DNA of 64,000 bases, from NCBI GenBank assembly GCA_001051155.2, contig JYIP02000007.1, positions 1,490,342 to 1,554,341 on the forward strand, given 5' to 3'. The notes below the pieces were generated by a model. The model saw only the letters and a program-made list of their open reading frames with translations. It made no database searches and was not told the DNA's origin. The position numbers were made by a program, and so were the translations under genes. Within the stretch, counting starts at the first letter, position 1, and every line of letters starts with the position of its first letter. The stretch is from Chrysoporthe austroafricana (taxonomy: Eukaryota; Ascomycota; Sordariomycetes; Diaporthales; Cryphonectriaceae). This document shows positions 34,001-44,200 of the stretch, one piece after another.

Positions 34001-36215
34001 AGCCATTTCTAAGGGCAAAAAGCCTAGCTCTGGCTCAGGTGCCCCTGGAGAGATAGTCCCGAGACGAACACCATGTTGTGAGCATTACAACAATTGGACC
34101 CGCCTTTGCGACTGCCGTGGTATATGTCGGGACCATTACTGCTGCAAACACTGGAGAGACATGGTCGGCTGCAGATGCGATGGAAGTTGTGAAGACCACC
34201 AGTGCTGTGCGCACTGGGACATCGAGGAAGAACGCTGTCGGTGCTATGATTCGTGTCATAGGGATTGCTGCCTTTGCGGTGTCACCGAGCAGGAGGATGG
34301 GACGAAATCATGCAAGTGTGGCAGGACTTGTCCTCAGCACGCCGTGTGTAAGCACTACAGCGAGAGCGATCCCCATAAGCTATGGTGCATGCGTGGCTGC
34401 CAGGACTTCAAAGACAATAACGGTGTGTGCGAGCACGAGGAAGTCGACGTCAAAGGAAGCGGAAAGATTCGCAGCTGCCAGTACCCTTGTTCTGCTTCTC
34501 ATCCTTGTTGTCAGCACCATAAAATCGAAGACGGTCGGGCATATTGCGCCTGTGGAAGAGGCTGCAATGAGCATGTCTGCTGCGAGCACTACGCCAAGTT
34601 CTCGGACAGGCGGTGCCTTTGCGAGGGCGGATGCAACGCCCACGTACCGCTGGCCATCCGCGAGCAGTCTCGCGCCGCCGCCGCCGCCGCCGCCGAGGAA
34701 GCTGGTTCTCCACGAGCGTGCAACTGCAATTGTCGATGCCGAGCAGGCGGAAAACAGAACATACTGACAACTGAGGACGGCCGCCGGGTTGCCTACTTCA
34801 CGTGTAGAAAAATGGGCTACCATTTGCCATCAGAGCCCGCCAGAAGTCGAAGTGCGAACGGCACAGGGAGTGGTTCGCCTTCAAGCTCTCCTGAAGGTCC
34901 ACATCAAGGTCCGGGGGCTTTGCTGGGACTCATCAGTCGGACAGTGTCATCTCGGGCGTTTGCGGCGTTATCTACTACACCTATCTCGGAGCATGGATCC
35001 CACAATGCCTCACACGAAGCCGCCTCATCTCAATCACCTCAACTCTCTTCTAATTCTCTACAAAGTGGCAGGGTGGATGAGCAGCTCGAGGGCGGAGAGG
35101 TTGAGGCTGAGCGCCATGGTGAAGATCAGCCTCGCAGACAGCCGGGAGGCGCGCAGCCTGGTGGAGATCCGTATCCTCGATGGCTGTGGACTCTTGGCCC
35201 TGCGCCCGAACGAGTACCTCGTCTCAAGTGGCAGTTCCTGCAGCTGGTCTTCTGGCTCATCCGTTGGGCCACCGTTGAGCAGCTGTTCAACATCTGGGCC
35301 ATTCTTTGTTTCCTCGTGGCGATGATGCGGCACGATGGGGATTTCCCCGGGGGATTGCTGGCGAGACTTCAAGTGGGAGGAGTGAGACAGCGTCGGATGC
35401 TCAGAGTGCCAGCAGAAGAGATCCTGTCGTTGGCGCTGTGGTGCATTGTCGCTGTTCATCTCACCATGCTAGTCGCAATGGGCGAAGAGAGAAAATTGTG
35501 GCTGGCCGCAAACCCCAGGACGGCGAGCTATGTTAGAGGACTGAAGTATCGCAATGCGTACCCTTGGTGGTCGCCGTATGAAGTGGACTTTTCATTACTG
35601 CATTCGGCTTGGGACGGATGGAGGGTATGGCTCCATCAGCTGTATTTCCGCCCTGGTCTTCTGCACATGCTTGGATTTCATCACGTCAAAGAAGCATTCG
35701 CCAGGGCGCCCGAGTACGTGCCTGATTTTCGACACCTCGGAGATGCATTCGCCGCCTGGGTGTTCGAGTACATGCCTGATTATCACAACAGCAGAGATGT
35801 ATTCACCATCCGCGTGTTCCAGTACATTCAACACGCCAGAGATGCATTCACTGCCCGGGTGTTTGGATATATGCAATACATCAGAGATGCATTCGCCGCC
35901 CGAGTATCCGGATTCATATTTGGTTTTCAACACGCCAAAGAAGCATTTCTCCAGATGTTCAAAAACATGTTTGATTTTTTTCAACACGCCAGAGATGCAT
36001 TCGCTGCCCGGGTGTTCGGATACATGCAATACATCAGAGATGCGTTCGCCGCCCGGGTATCCGAATACGTATCTGGTTTTCAACACGCCAAAGCAGCATT
36101 CGTCCAGGCGTTCAAAAACATGTTCGATTTTCAATACGCCAAAGTATTCGCCCGTTACATTTTTAGCCGATTTTTTGATTATCTCAACTGGATAACCGAG
36201 GCGGTGGGCCTGTGA
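31011..36215 (+). CDS. giant single-exon protein with Cys/His repeats, membrane helices and tandem-repeat tail (1734 aa)
   Basis: Start Met 31011 is preceded by an AACATGG-type context and opens one uninterrupted frame. Regions seen, in order: Ser/Gln-rich disorder (1-240); helical domain (about 245-375); coiled coil (435-490); helical domain with VVLFAERTMRFIDSHLNGF (about 685-815); and a Cys/His array (about 1020-1213). The array has some eight units of the form C-C-x-H-x(6-10)-C-x-C-x3-C-x2-H. Two hydrophobic segments (about 1404-1437 and 1469-1490) look membrane-spanning, and the tail (about 1558-1720) holds ten repeats of 15-18 residues built on RDAFAARVFGYM. I recognise no known family for the whole. 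The Cys/His pattern suggests zinc binding, and the tail suggests amphipathic helices lying on a membrane; both are inference. Neighbours give no functional hint. Confidence 0.85.
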   Translation: MANVNKQSQNPRDSCPNDPESDPATFEAPPQESRSMSFSSATTFFPTPMQSQGRTGQSFGPPSRPGTAQTASVPQTPQTWGSDLRGFPGQYDPSGSRRDTVRSSSSSMAAGSGTNLMDELEAAAGRSDKEDAKSEDYEDGPSPVVDTKSPQHKGSKTSSLTVRGPVADDDNNSSNSQRNSVITSGQSVPASSKRPLIKGGEEATSIEPAGGSGGLEETGQGGHIQVPTAHDRPKSLPRVHSNAAVNEEMTRTMFDRINMLKPLFDRIHENKLYTDIEALTNLELKTQHQFMSIDMADVEQLAEGLIKEFRHKLDYPKTGAVLPPEMRYQLMDEMETLYTGMKRLLTEAAAKHLRNDAATIHSICMDLNSCIGMTISPTPARSPGKRPTLTRALSQASASSRPESVSSPLGGPLDHMRLNTMSRAELIEYFVSRDKEQHEWKDQFREYMTTCELSLEKALEERDLALAENATLRANMEVEKTRAYENGRSGLNIEGIGKALPRMQESHDRHNARPDARPEINVRPRVPSVASLTSDEYPPPLPDQTTSPAVRTPRTIASTRALAGSFDEINAQKEEDFAELQSIFALLNDEDDLIMSFIDSIARRASLSAKAGSISGSSQSSADNPSNRTSVDAAAALDGLTREQLQTRLRTAEEDRDALQRERDTFLEHPTHRHSIDNLEPRERERVVLFAERTMRFIDSHLNGFIQCSQKISTFASVAVRAGRMDRGQQPCSNELQALVKTSMMIAKSRPERYERNPGEYGQFNGLEAYQNAWLPDVEEFVNRFITLFEDVDTLRRKVQSWYIANPRGAESDHPHGPVYIDPEWLRTHQKGPCEDCEPVVRFPADIFGGGVDSGACTCGMGDIVEQQGVSARTRTSGSSRVSFSDPHEQPDVAKTQAPPRSILRRSPRRPVQLDIDRANANAEGNRERPPGTPCPISTAETHDAGSGLASSIRGKQLPSPDLPERGTRRRHMVTNVSSHEGDPPLVQPPDGHKPLGAISKGKKPSSGSGAPGEIVPRRTPCCEHYNNWTRLCDCRGICRDHYCCKHWRDMVGCRCDGSCEDHQCCAHWDIEEERCRCYDSCHRDCCLCGVTEQEDGTKSCKCGRTCPQHAVCKHYSESDPHKLWCMRGCQDFKDNNGVCEHEEVDVKGSGKIRSCQYPCSASHPCCQHHKIEDGRAYCACGRGCNEHVCCEHYAKFSDRRCLCEGGCNAHVPLAIREQSRAAAAAAAEEAGSPRACNCNCRCRAGGKQNILTTEDGRRVAYFTCRKMGYHLPSEPARSRSANGTGSGSPSSSPEGPHQGPGALLGLISRTVSSRAFAALSTTPISEHGSHNASHEAASSQSPQLSSNSLQSGRVDEQLEGGEVEAERHGEDQPRRQPGGAQPGGDPYPRWLWTLGPAPERVPRLKWQFLQLVFWLIRWATVEQLFNIWAILCFLVAMMRHDGDFPGGLLARLQVGGVRQRRMLRVPAEEILSLALWCIVAVHLTMLVAMGEERKLWLAANPRTASYVRGLKYRNAYPWWSPYEVDFSLLHSAWDGWRVWLHQLYFRPGLLHMLGFHHVKEAFARAPEYVPDFRHLGDAFAAWVFEYMPDYHNSRDVFTIRVFQYIQHARDAFTARVFGYMQYIRDAFAARVSGFIFGFQHAKEAFLQMFKNMFDFFQHARDAFAARVFGYMQYIRDAFAARVSEYVSGFQHAKAAFVQAFKNMFDFQYAKVFARYIFSRFFDYLNWITEAVGL
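34069..34650 (+). repeat. coding repeat: about eight Cys/His-rich units
   Basis: Within the giant protein, units such as CCKHWRDMVGCRCDGSC and CCEHYAKFSDRRCLCEGGC recur every 20-28 residues. Each ends CxCxxxC plus His. Spacing is irregular in the fourth to sixth units, and DNA identity between units is low, so the array is old. Confidence 0.8.
35682..36170 (+). repeat. coding tandem repeats, 45-54 bp units, in the giant protein's tail
   Basis: Ten units share the core [H/Q]-x-[A/I]-[R/K]-[D/E]-A-F-x-A-R-V-F-x-Y. A higher-order duplication with a 153-bp period (35829-35981 against 35982-36134) is nearly identical in DNA and repeats 51 residues, pointing to recent expansion. All length changes are multiples of three. 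Confidence 0.85.
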
Positions 36216-37556
36216 CCATCAACCCGGTGGAGGGAGCGTCGGGTCTGAAGGAGAGGTAGTAATGCTCGTTAGACATGACGACAAGTTGGGACCAGATGTA
36301 AGGATGAGTGTAACTATCGTAGGCTGATTACGTCCCATTAGGGGACATTGAAGGACCTGTAGCTTGCTTAGCACCCATGAATAAATTCATTATATGCCTT
36401 TACGGAGTCTTTGAGCGTGACGAACCGGTGATCACACCTCATGCGGGCCCTCGTCGCCAGACCCTGGTGTCCATACGGACGTACAGGATCCGTTCTCTAC
36501 ACAGACACTGCTGTTGAATAATAATCAGTCGCGCTGGAAAAGGTGCCGGCATTTGTTGGTGGCTGCGTTACTCAATGTTAGCAGGCAAGTAAGTTTGATG
36601 GCCGAGCCGCAGGTGGTTCTCTAAGCTAGCTATAAATAACCTCGGCTCGAGCCCGAGGTTCTTGAGATATATCATGTAGGCCGTTTGACTCAGGACACTG
36701 CGTTCTTGAGTCGGAACGGCGTGATGAAGCGCCGCGGTTGGGGTGCACGTGAAGCGTAGCTGTCGACCAGGAGCCGCCATCTGACCTTCCAGGGATACCC
36801 CACGGTCTGCAGGCCTTCCTGCCTGGCGCTATCGCTGCAGTCAGCGATGGTCCTTGACCTGCTTGGTCTCCAGGCCGGCCGACCGAGAGCACATCGTAGT
36901 AGGTAGTCCTTAGGTTAGGCACTCAGCACACGAACGAATCCACTGCACCATCCAGACAGGGTTGCTCTTGAAGAAGAAGAAAAAATTGTAGAGCGCCCAA
37001 GTCAGATAGGCTGGCCGGGCAGAGTCAGGGCCGCCTGATGAGTTGACTCGTACTGAACACTTTGTATGAGAGGCTCGAGTCGAGAATGCCATCGGTACGA
37101 GATGGGCAAGTTGAGCCCCACCCTGCAGAGGACCCTTCGTGCATAATCAGTTGCAGTGATACGCCGCGTATCAGGTACTTGATGGGGGTGGGGGTCGATC
37201 GCCGTCGCCGTCGCCACGGGCAGGCCATCTGACAGCTGATCACTGATAGGTACAGTTATCACAGCCCAGCACGGCGGCTGTTGTGATCGCTCCGCGTTAC
37301 GTAGTACAGTGTGCCCGGTACTGGTGTGGATGGTTGTCTTGGTCGAGGCGGTCTCGTGCTGCAGTCCTCCTCTCCGCGTCCGAGGTGAAGCACAGCTCTG
37401 GGCCGCTGGCCCCAGTCGCCCATTCGCCCTGTCGCCCTGTCGTTCCCGCTGCGGCAAGAAAGGGGGAAAGAGACGGTGAGTCCTCAACGTAAACAGTCCA
37501 GGCCGCAGAGAGGAGGACCACGTTGATGTGCATCTCAGCCCTGATGCCGTCGTGGT

Positions 37557-37603
37557 CGGGACGGGACGGGACTGGACAGGACTGGACAGGACTGGACAGG
37601 ACA
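37557..37603. repeat. ACTGGACAGG 10-mer array
   Basis: Three perfect ACTGGACAGG copies flanked by the related GGACGGGACGGG and GGACAGGTC. Confidence 0.85.
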
Positions 37604-38394
37604 GGTCGAGCCAGCTCGCAAGTACGAACCTACAGTCAGTAAGCGCAGCACAGGCGTCCTGCCTGCCCGCCCTCGGACCCCTTCTCACCTGCGACATGGT
37701 GAACGAACTGCAACTGCATACGGGGTAATTACTGCGGTGTCACTCATGTGTCCAGGCGGGCGTTCCGCTTTCGGACAGGTGACTCCCTCCCACGTCCCAC
37801 GGGTGCACTGGGGTGGTCCTCAGCAGGCAGCTCGGCCCCAGGGCGCCCAGGCGCTGGCACGACTGGTCGCCTGGGTGACTGGTAGCCCCGTAGGCCCTGC
37901 TGGGTAGGCGGTATTAGACGGTATAGTGCCGGCATCATAGTGGGTCCTGGAGCTCTCCTGGCCCCACCGAGGCGAGGCAGGCGCCAGCTGTCGCGCCCTT
38001 CCGTTCCGGGTGGCTGCGACGGCCACCCCTACCAAAGTGCCACTGTAGGCTCCTTACCCCGGTCGCCAGGAGGCAGGTGCTGGGGCTTACTACATAATAG
38101 TTAGTGCCTGGCTGCGGTACCCCGTACCCCGTCTCCGCACCTGGCTCGAGGCTCTGCCCGCAGCGCGCGCTGCCGCTGCCGCTAGAGGGGGGCCTCCATG
38201 TGATGTACCAGGTACTTCGGCTGCCCTAGGCTTGGCCCCGGGGATCCGTCCGGTCAGTCGTCATTCCAAGTGGGCGGCGATAACGACCTGGAGGTGGTCC
38301 CGTGCCTGCCCTTTATCGCTTTGTCGCAGTCGCGGTTGTACCTTAGCATTGCGCATGCGCAGCGCAGCCTTCCTGTTAGCCTTAAGCTTCCCCA

Positions 38395-38480
38395 ACCTCC
38401 GACCTGACTCCTCCTCTTCTACCGGCTCGCTCTCGCCTCCTCTGCTCCTTTCTTCATCCTCCTTCTTCTTCATCATCATC
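38395..38480 (+). promoter_or_regulatory. CT-rich promoter/5' UTR tract of PRB1
   Basis: A long pyrimidine tract (CTCCTCCTCTTC, CTTTCTTCATCCTCC and similar) ends about 190 bp before the ATG at 38666. Such CT blocks commonly mark transcription starts of strongly expressed filamentous-fungal genes. There is no distinct TATA element. Confidence 0.5.
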
Positions 38481-38665
38481 AGCAGCAACAACACCACTCC
38501 TGTGCTCTCTCCCATCATCCCTTTGCAGCACCTCTTGGGCTTCACCTTCTACCCCCTCCCTCTCTCGGGCCCTCTCTCGGGCTTCCCTGCTTCGCTTCTC
38601 CCTAACCCGTCGCTGGTAGACCCACGTCATTCCTTATCTATCCCCCATCTCTAGTCATCATCACG

Positions 38666-40377
38666 ATGAGAGGCCTCGCCGCCCTCTCCTTTGCAGCCAC
38701 TGCTGCGGCTGCCGTCCTTCCCTCCTTTGGGACCGAGACCATCCACAACGGTGCAGCTCCTCTGCTCTCTTCCATCAACGCCGAGGTCATCCCCGACCGT
38801 TACATCATCAAGTTCAAGAGCCATGTGACCGACAAGCACGCTGAGGACCACCATGTCTGGCTCAACTCTGTCCACGCCGCCAACCAGGAGGCCAGCGAGC
38901 TCGAGCTGCGGAAGCGTGGCCAGTGGCCCCTCGAGGGCATCACTACCTTCGAGGGCCTGAAGCACAAGTACTCCATCGGCTCCAGCTTCGCAGGCTACGC
39001 CGGCCACTGGAGCGAGGAGACGATCGAGGCTATCCGATCGCATCCTGATGTAAGTCTTGCTCCCACGATTCCGTTCTCAGGGGGTTTGTCTCCATCTCCG
39101 TTCTCCGTTCCTGTAGCTATCCCGTCACGCACGAGACGGCGTCCATACTATTCGTTTCGTCCAAGGACATCGGCTAACCGGCGCTCTGGTGACAGGTCGA
39201 GGCCGTCGAGCACGACACAATCGTTCACACGATGGAGTACAAGGTGGAAGAGACCTGCGATGGCGAGACCGAGAAGATGGCTCCCTGGGGTCTGGCCCGT
39301 GTCTCCCACCGTAACACCCTCTCGTTTGGTACCTTTAACAAGTACCTCTACGCCGAGGACGGCGGTGAGGGTGTCGATGCCTACGTGATTGACACTGGCA
39401 CCAACACTGGACACGTCGACTTCGAGGGCCGTGCCTCGTGGGGCAAGACTATCCCTAACGGCGATACTGACGAAGATGGTAACGGCCACGGCACCCACTG
39501 CTCTGGTACTATTGCTGGCAAGAAGTACGGTGTTGCGAAGAAGGCCAACATCTACGCCGTCAAGGTCCTCCGGTCTAATGGTAGCGGCACCATGGCAGAT
39601 GTCATTGGTGGAGTCGACTGGGCCGCCTCAAACCACCTTGAGCAGGTTAATGCCGCCAAGGCTGGCAAGCGCAAGGGCTTCAAGGGCTCTGTCGCCAACA
39701 TGTCCCTTGGAGGTGGCAAGACCAAGATGCTCGATGCTGCTGTTAACGCCGCCGTCGAGCAGGGCATTCACTTCGCTGTCGCCGCTGGCAACGACAACGC
39801 GGATGCCTGCAACTACTCCCCCGCTGCCGCCGAGAACGCTGTGACCGTCGGTGCCTCTGCCATCGATGACAGCCGTGCCTACTTCTCCAACTACGGCAAG
39901 TGCACTGACATCTTCGCCCCTGGTCTGAGCATCCAGTCCACCTGGATCGGCAGCGACCATGCGGTGAACACCATCTCCGGTACCTCCATGGCCTCTCCTC
40001 ACATTGCTGGTCTCCTGGCCTACTTCCTGTCCCTTCAGCCCGCCCAGGACTCTGAGTACTCTCTGGCCGCCATCACACCAAAGGAGCTCAAGAGCCAGAT
40101 GATCAGCCTCGGCACCTCTGGCGCCCTGTCTGACCTGCCCAGCGGCACACCTAACGTGCTTGCCTGGAACGGCGGCGGCTGCAGCAACTACTCGGCCATC
40201 CTTGAGGCTGGTGGTTACACCGTCAAGCCTGAGAGCAAGAACATCCTGTCGTCCGTCTCTGACAAGGTTGCCGAGGCCAGCGAGTCGTTGGCGGATAAGG
40301 TCGACAGGCTCTCTGAGAAGATCCACGAGCTCGTTGACGAGGAGCTTCACGAGTTCATCGACGAGATGACCTTGTAA
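38666..40377 (+). CDS. PRB1: vacuolar subtilisin-like serine protease, cerevisin type (521 aa)
   Basis: Exons 38666-39049 and 39196-40377 join through a 146-bp intron (GTAAGT donor, GTGACAG acceptor) in phase 0. A signal peptide (MRGLAALSFAATAAAA) is followed by an I9 inhibitor propeptide (IPDRYIIKFKSH). The S8 catalytic domain has Asp194 (VIDTGTN), His226 (GHGTHC) and Ser392 (GTSMASPH), plus the oxyanion Asn in AAGNDN. A charged helical tail of about 45 residues follows the catalytic domain. The intron falls in the propeptide, just before the conserved VEAVEHD. Cerevisin homologues mature in the vacuole and act in bulk proteolysis and autophagic body breakdown; several are known allergens. 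The gene is read from a CT-rich promoter. Confidence 0.95.
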
Positions 40378-41249
40378 GCTCATCTATTCAATGTATAACC
40401 CCAAAGCGCCAACGTGTTTGGTGCCGTTCTCATTATCATCAACATCATCATTGGGAGGTTGTCTTGATACAGCGTCGGTAATGGACCTGGCATGGTATTC
40501 TCTCTCTGATGGGACGAGAGATGCCCATTTCACTCGCACCGCACACGGACGGAACCGCCTCATTGGTGTGTGTACGTGCAGTTCTACAGTTTGGCTTGAT
40601 TTGGCAGGGTTTTGGCGGAACGGCTAAGAGGGTCCGGGCATATGTTCTCTATAATGACGCTCTCGCTCTACAACCACAATACATTCTACAGGATTTCCTT
40701 GTCTGTCTCAATCAATTCTCTTGATAGTGCTGATTCCGTCCTGATCCTGGTGATCTCGTCAAAAAGTGTGCTGGCTTTCCCTGAGGCCGTAAGGTGTTCT
40801 CGAATTCGTTGCGCCTTCCTGTTCTACGAGAGAGGGTCACGCGAGAAGACAACCTCAACAAGCTATACGTTCGTACGTTCCTTCCTCTAACTTTCAGACT
40901 TCACACAGCGACTTCGTGTCTTCCGCATCCAGGCAATGTTTGTTTTCATTCGTCCTCACTTCAAGGAAGCCCATCACGAATTCGTCAGCCCCGACTACGC
41001 CGGCGCAGTCCGTCCCCAGTCTACCAAGTATCGTGTGCCGGAACGTATTCGAAATTTGAGGTCCTTGGTTAGTTACGCAATACTCTAGCAGTCGTTGGTT
41101 GAAAGTCGACATCATCATCATCACCTTGTTCGTTCCAGCAGTCAGTATTGACCACTTTATCTCCCCCCCCCCCTTTGCACACCTCGGCTTTACGCCGAAT
41201 TCCAGCTCTGGCTGCCATCAATCTCCCAGCCGTCCTCTACGCCTCACCG
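40378..41249. other. intergenic between PRB1 and the 1081-aa gene
   Basis: PRB1 3' region followed by the promoter and leader of the next gene. There is a C-run (41163-41174) and no ATG-initiated frame of note. The open frame extending the next gene upstream to 41148 begins at a TTG only. Confidence 0.55.
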
Positions 41250-44200
41250 ATGCTTCGACGACACAGCACCAAGTCCAAATCGGACCTCCAACGGCGCAAG
41301 TCCACCACCTCGGTGCGTAGCGTGCCTCTCGAGCACATCAGCGTCGCCGCCGCCGAGCGAGACGCAAAGCTCGCAGCTTTGCAAGCCTTCTCCCGTGGAC
41401 AGGACCGTCACTCCGCCGAAATGGCCGTTTTCCCGCCACCGCACAGCTCTTCCCGTCAAGGGGAAGACAGCAGCCCGGTACAGCTTTCGCACAGTGATAG
41501 CGTGACCGGCCGGGACGGCGAGCTCGATGGGCAGGCTCTGGGCCGGAGACAGAGTGTCCGTTTCGTCGGCCCTGATTCTGGCCTGCAGACCCGGGCATCC
41601 AAAATCAGCATGCGGACCGCTGCCCTAGATAGAGAAGGTACTGCTCCACGCCGACCTCTTCCCCGGTCCCAGAGCTCGTCAAATGTTGGCGGCATGCGAG
41701 GCACCATTCTCCGAGACACACAGAGTATACAGCTGCCTGACCGGACTTCGTCTTGCGGGAAGACGCTGGTGACCGCAAGGTCTGCCCTCAAGCAAGACTA
41801 TCTCCAAGCTCTGGCCCCGGACCATCAGAAGTACACACCGGAAGACGATATAGCCTCTATTCCATCATCATATCGGCGGATTCGGAAGACCAGGTCCATG
41901 TTCGCGACGCGCAGCTCTGTAAGAAAAAGCGATGACGGTGCTCTGGCAGCGTCGCATATCACGACGATCTCGACAGGGAGAACACAGCAGGCTACGCCTA
42001 GGATGCCTCGGTCTCGCTTCTCGTTGTTGAGTCGGAAAGAGAACGAACAGACACCATTGTCTCCCACACTAAAGGCTCCCAAGTCCATGAGTTTTCTCAA
42101 GCATTGGCGAGGCCATCAAGATGGAGCAGCATCCTGCCCCGATCCAACATACGACAAGTCTCCAATATCCCCGGGATCTTCAACCCAGGAGCACTTATTT
42201 CAGTCTCAAATCTTGCCCAAACCTCGTGTGCCCTCAGAATCCAAGAGCAGCAAGATTGGACGAACGATGCGCAAGACGTTACGGCGCAGCAGCTCGAGCA
42301 CCGCTTTGCCCGTTTCTGGGACAAGTGCCAGCGTGGCGTCGATTACCCACGGAAGCCTCAGGGTCAAGGCTCGCAAAGTGTCATCTTCCATGAAATCCAG
42401 GTTCAAGAGCCTGTTTGTTCATAAAAGCGAGGGTGATGGCGAGCTCCCCGCCCAGCAGATCGATGCCCAAAGAACGCATGTGTCAGACTTATTCGGCGGG
42501 AATGAGTATGAAACTGCTACATATGAGGGCGGGAGTCTTCATATGAGAAGCACCCTCTCCAGGGTATCCTCTCGTGTCCCTACCCTGCATGCCGTGCCTT
42601 CGAGTGAGTGCGTGCGCTCTCGAAGGGGTAGCATTGACAGTATCCGGAGCGAGTCTAGGAACGCGTCGGACGAGAGGTCGCGGGTCACGAGCTGGGCCAG
42701 CACCGAAAGCAACACCGTCATTGCCCATAGACTACAAGAGCGCGACTCGGATGAGTGGCAAAGGCAGCGACTCTCCGTTATCACAGAATCTGGCCTTCAT
42801 GCTCCATCGCCATCGCTGACTCGTCCAAGGCTTGGCCTCCAGACTATCACCTCTCAAGAGGAGCTGGCTCCGCCAACTATCATGGAGCGTTTGCCTCCGG
42901 GAGCAACGGTCGACAGCCAACGCGTCTATTCAGCTCTAATGAGAAGGATGGAGGAGACCCGGCAGCTTTACGACAACGTTGTTGAGTATCGCAAGTCAAG
43001 CGACAATTCGGACCCCTTCCGGACGTTGTCACCTCCAACCAGCGAAGAGAACAGTGACACCGGCACTTCGACTTCTTTCTCCCGCACACACCCGGCAACT
43101 AGTGGCGGTCTGGAGACACATGAAGCTGATCTGGGGAATCAGGCCGAGGACCGTATGGAGTCATCGTACAAGCCTTCCACCGCTTTTGGGTCGAGACGTC
43201 ACTTGACTCTATCTGACCCCCTTCGTCTGGGTCCCCAAAGCGCGAATACGTCCCCGTCAAAGCCCATCATGGATAGGAGCTCAGCATTCTTTGGAAGTCC
43301 TTCTTCTCATCTTTTCCGAACGAGAAGTCCGTGGCGAAGATCACTGCAGGAGGCCATAGAGAGGGGCCGCACGTTGTCCCAAGAGCCCACGACCAACAGC
43401 GCTGATTCTATCGCCACCACCACAACCGCCGCTGAGGCTGCCAATACGAAGACCGTAGCCGACTCGGCAAGCAATTACTCTCAAGACACGCAAATCCACA
43501 GCTGGGAGCTGGAACAGGAACTTCCCATTGCGGGACAGTCTGCTGCAGTCGAGGCATCTACCCACCGCCCGACAGGAGAGCGCCTGATATCCACGGCAAG
43601 CTCTGTCGATTGGAAGACGAGGCTCTCGTACGAGGTCGAGAGGACGGATCGATCGCCTTCATCCCCGACGAGAGTCAGTGGACGACCATCTGAGGTCGAA
43701 TATGTTGTGCCAACGATGCCGCGAGCGTTTGGGCAAAGCCACATCCGTGAGGCAGCGCAGATTGTGCCTTACGAAGAGGACGAATACAACTCAGCTCCTG
43801 CTGTACGAATGCCCACGAATCCTGCGACACCTCTTGGTTCTATCGAGCCCAATGTCGTCAAGCTCACCCCCCAGCAGCGCTCGGTGGTACAGACTACACC
43901 ACCGCCGGCAGCACTGCTCCAGGAAAACATATCGCCAATGTCGAAGGCAGAACCTCTTGGGGAAGACGCAACGTCATTCGTGCTTCCCAAGGACGCCATG
44001 CGACCGCGAGCATCGCCTCTGGACAGCACCGGGTCCTATGAAGAAGCCAGGGCCGGCAACATCACCCATTCACAGACACCAGGGCAAGATGGTATCGCAG
44101 GCAAACAAGCGAAGTCACTCGCTCATATCCAGAGCTACGGCAGACTATGTTCAGAAGAGACGGGCTCGCCCCGCCCGTATGGGTCGCCCACGGTCCGGCT

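Larger units (their letters stand above)
36216..38665. other. 2.4 kb intergenic upstream of PRB1; no gene supported
   Basis: No credible coding frame. It contains a 10-mer array (37571-37600), GTACCCC duplications at 38117-38130 and, in the last 270 bp, a pyrimidine-rich stretch that is probably the PRB1 core promoter or 5' UTR. Confidence 0.55.
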
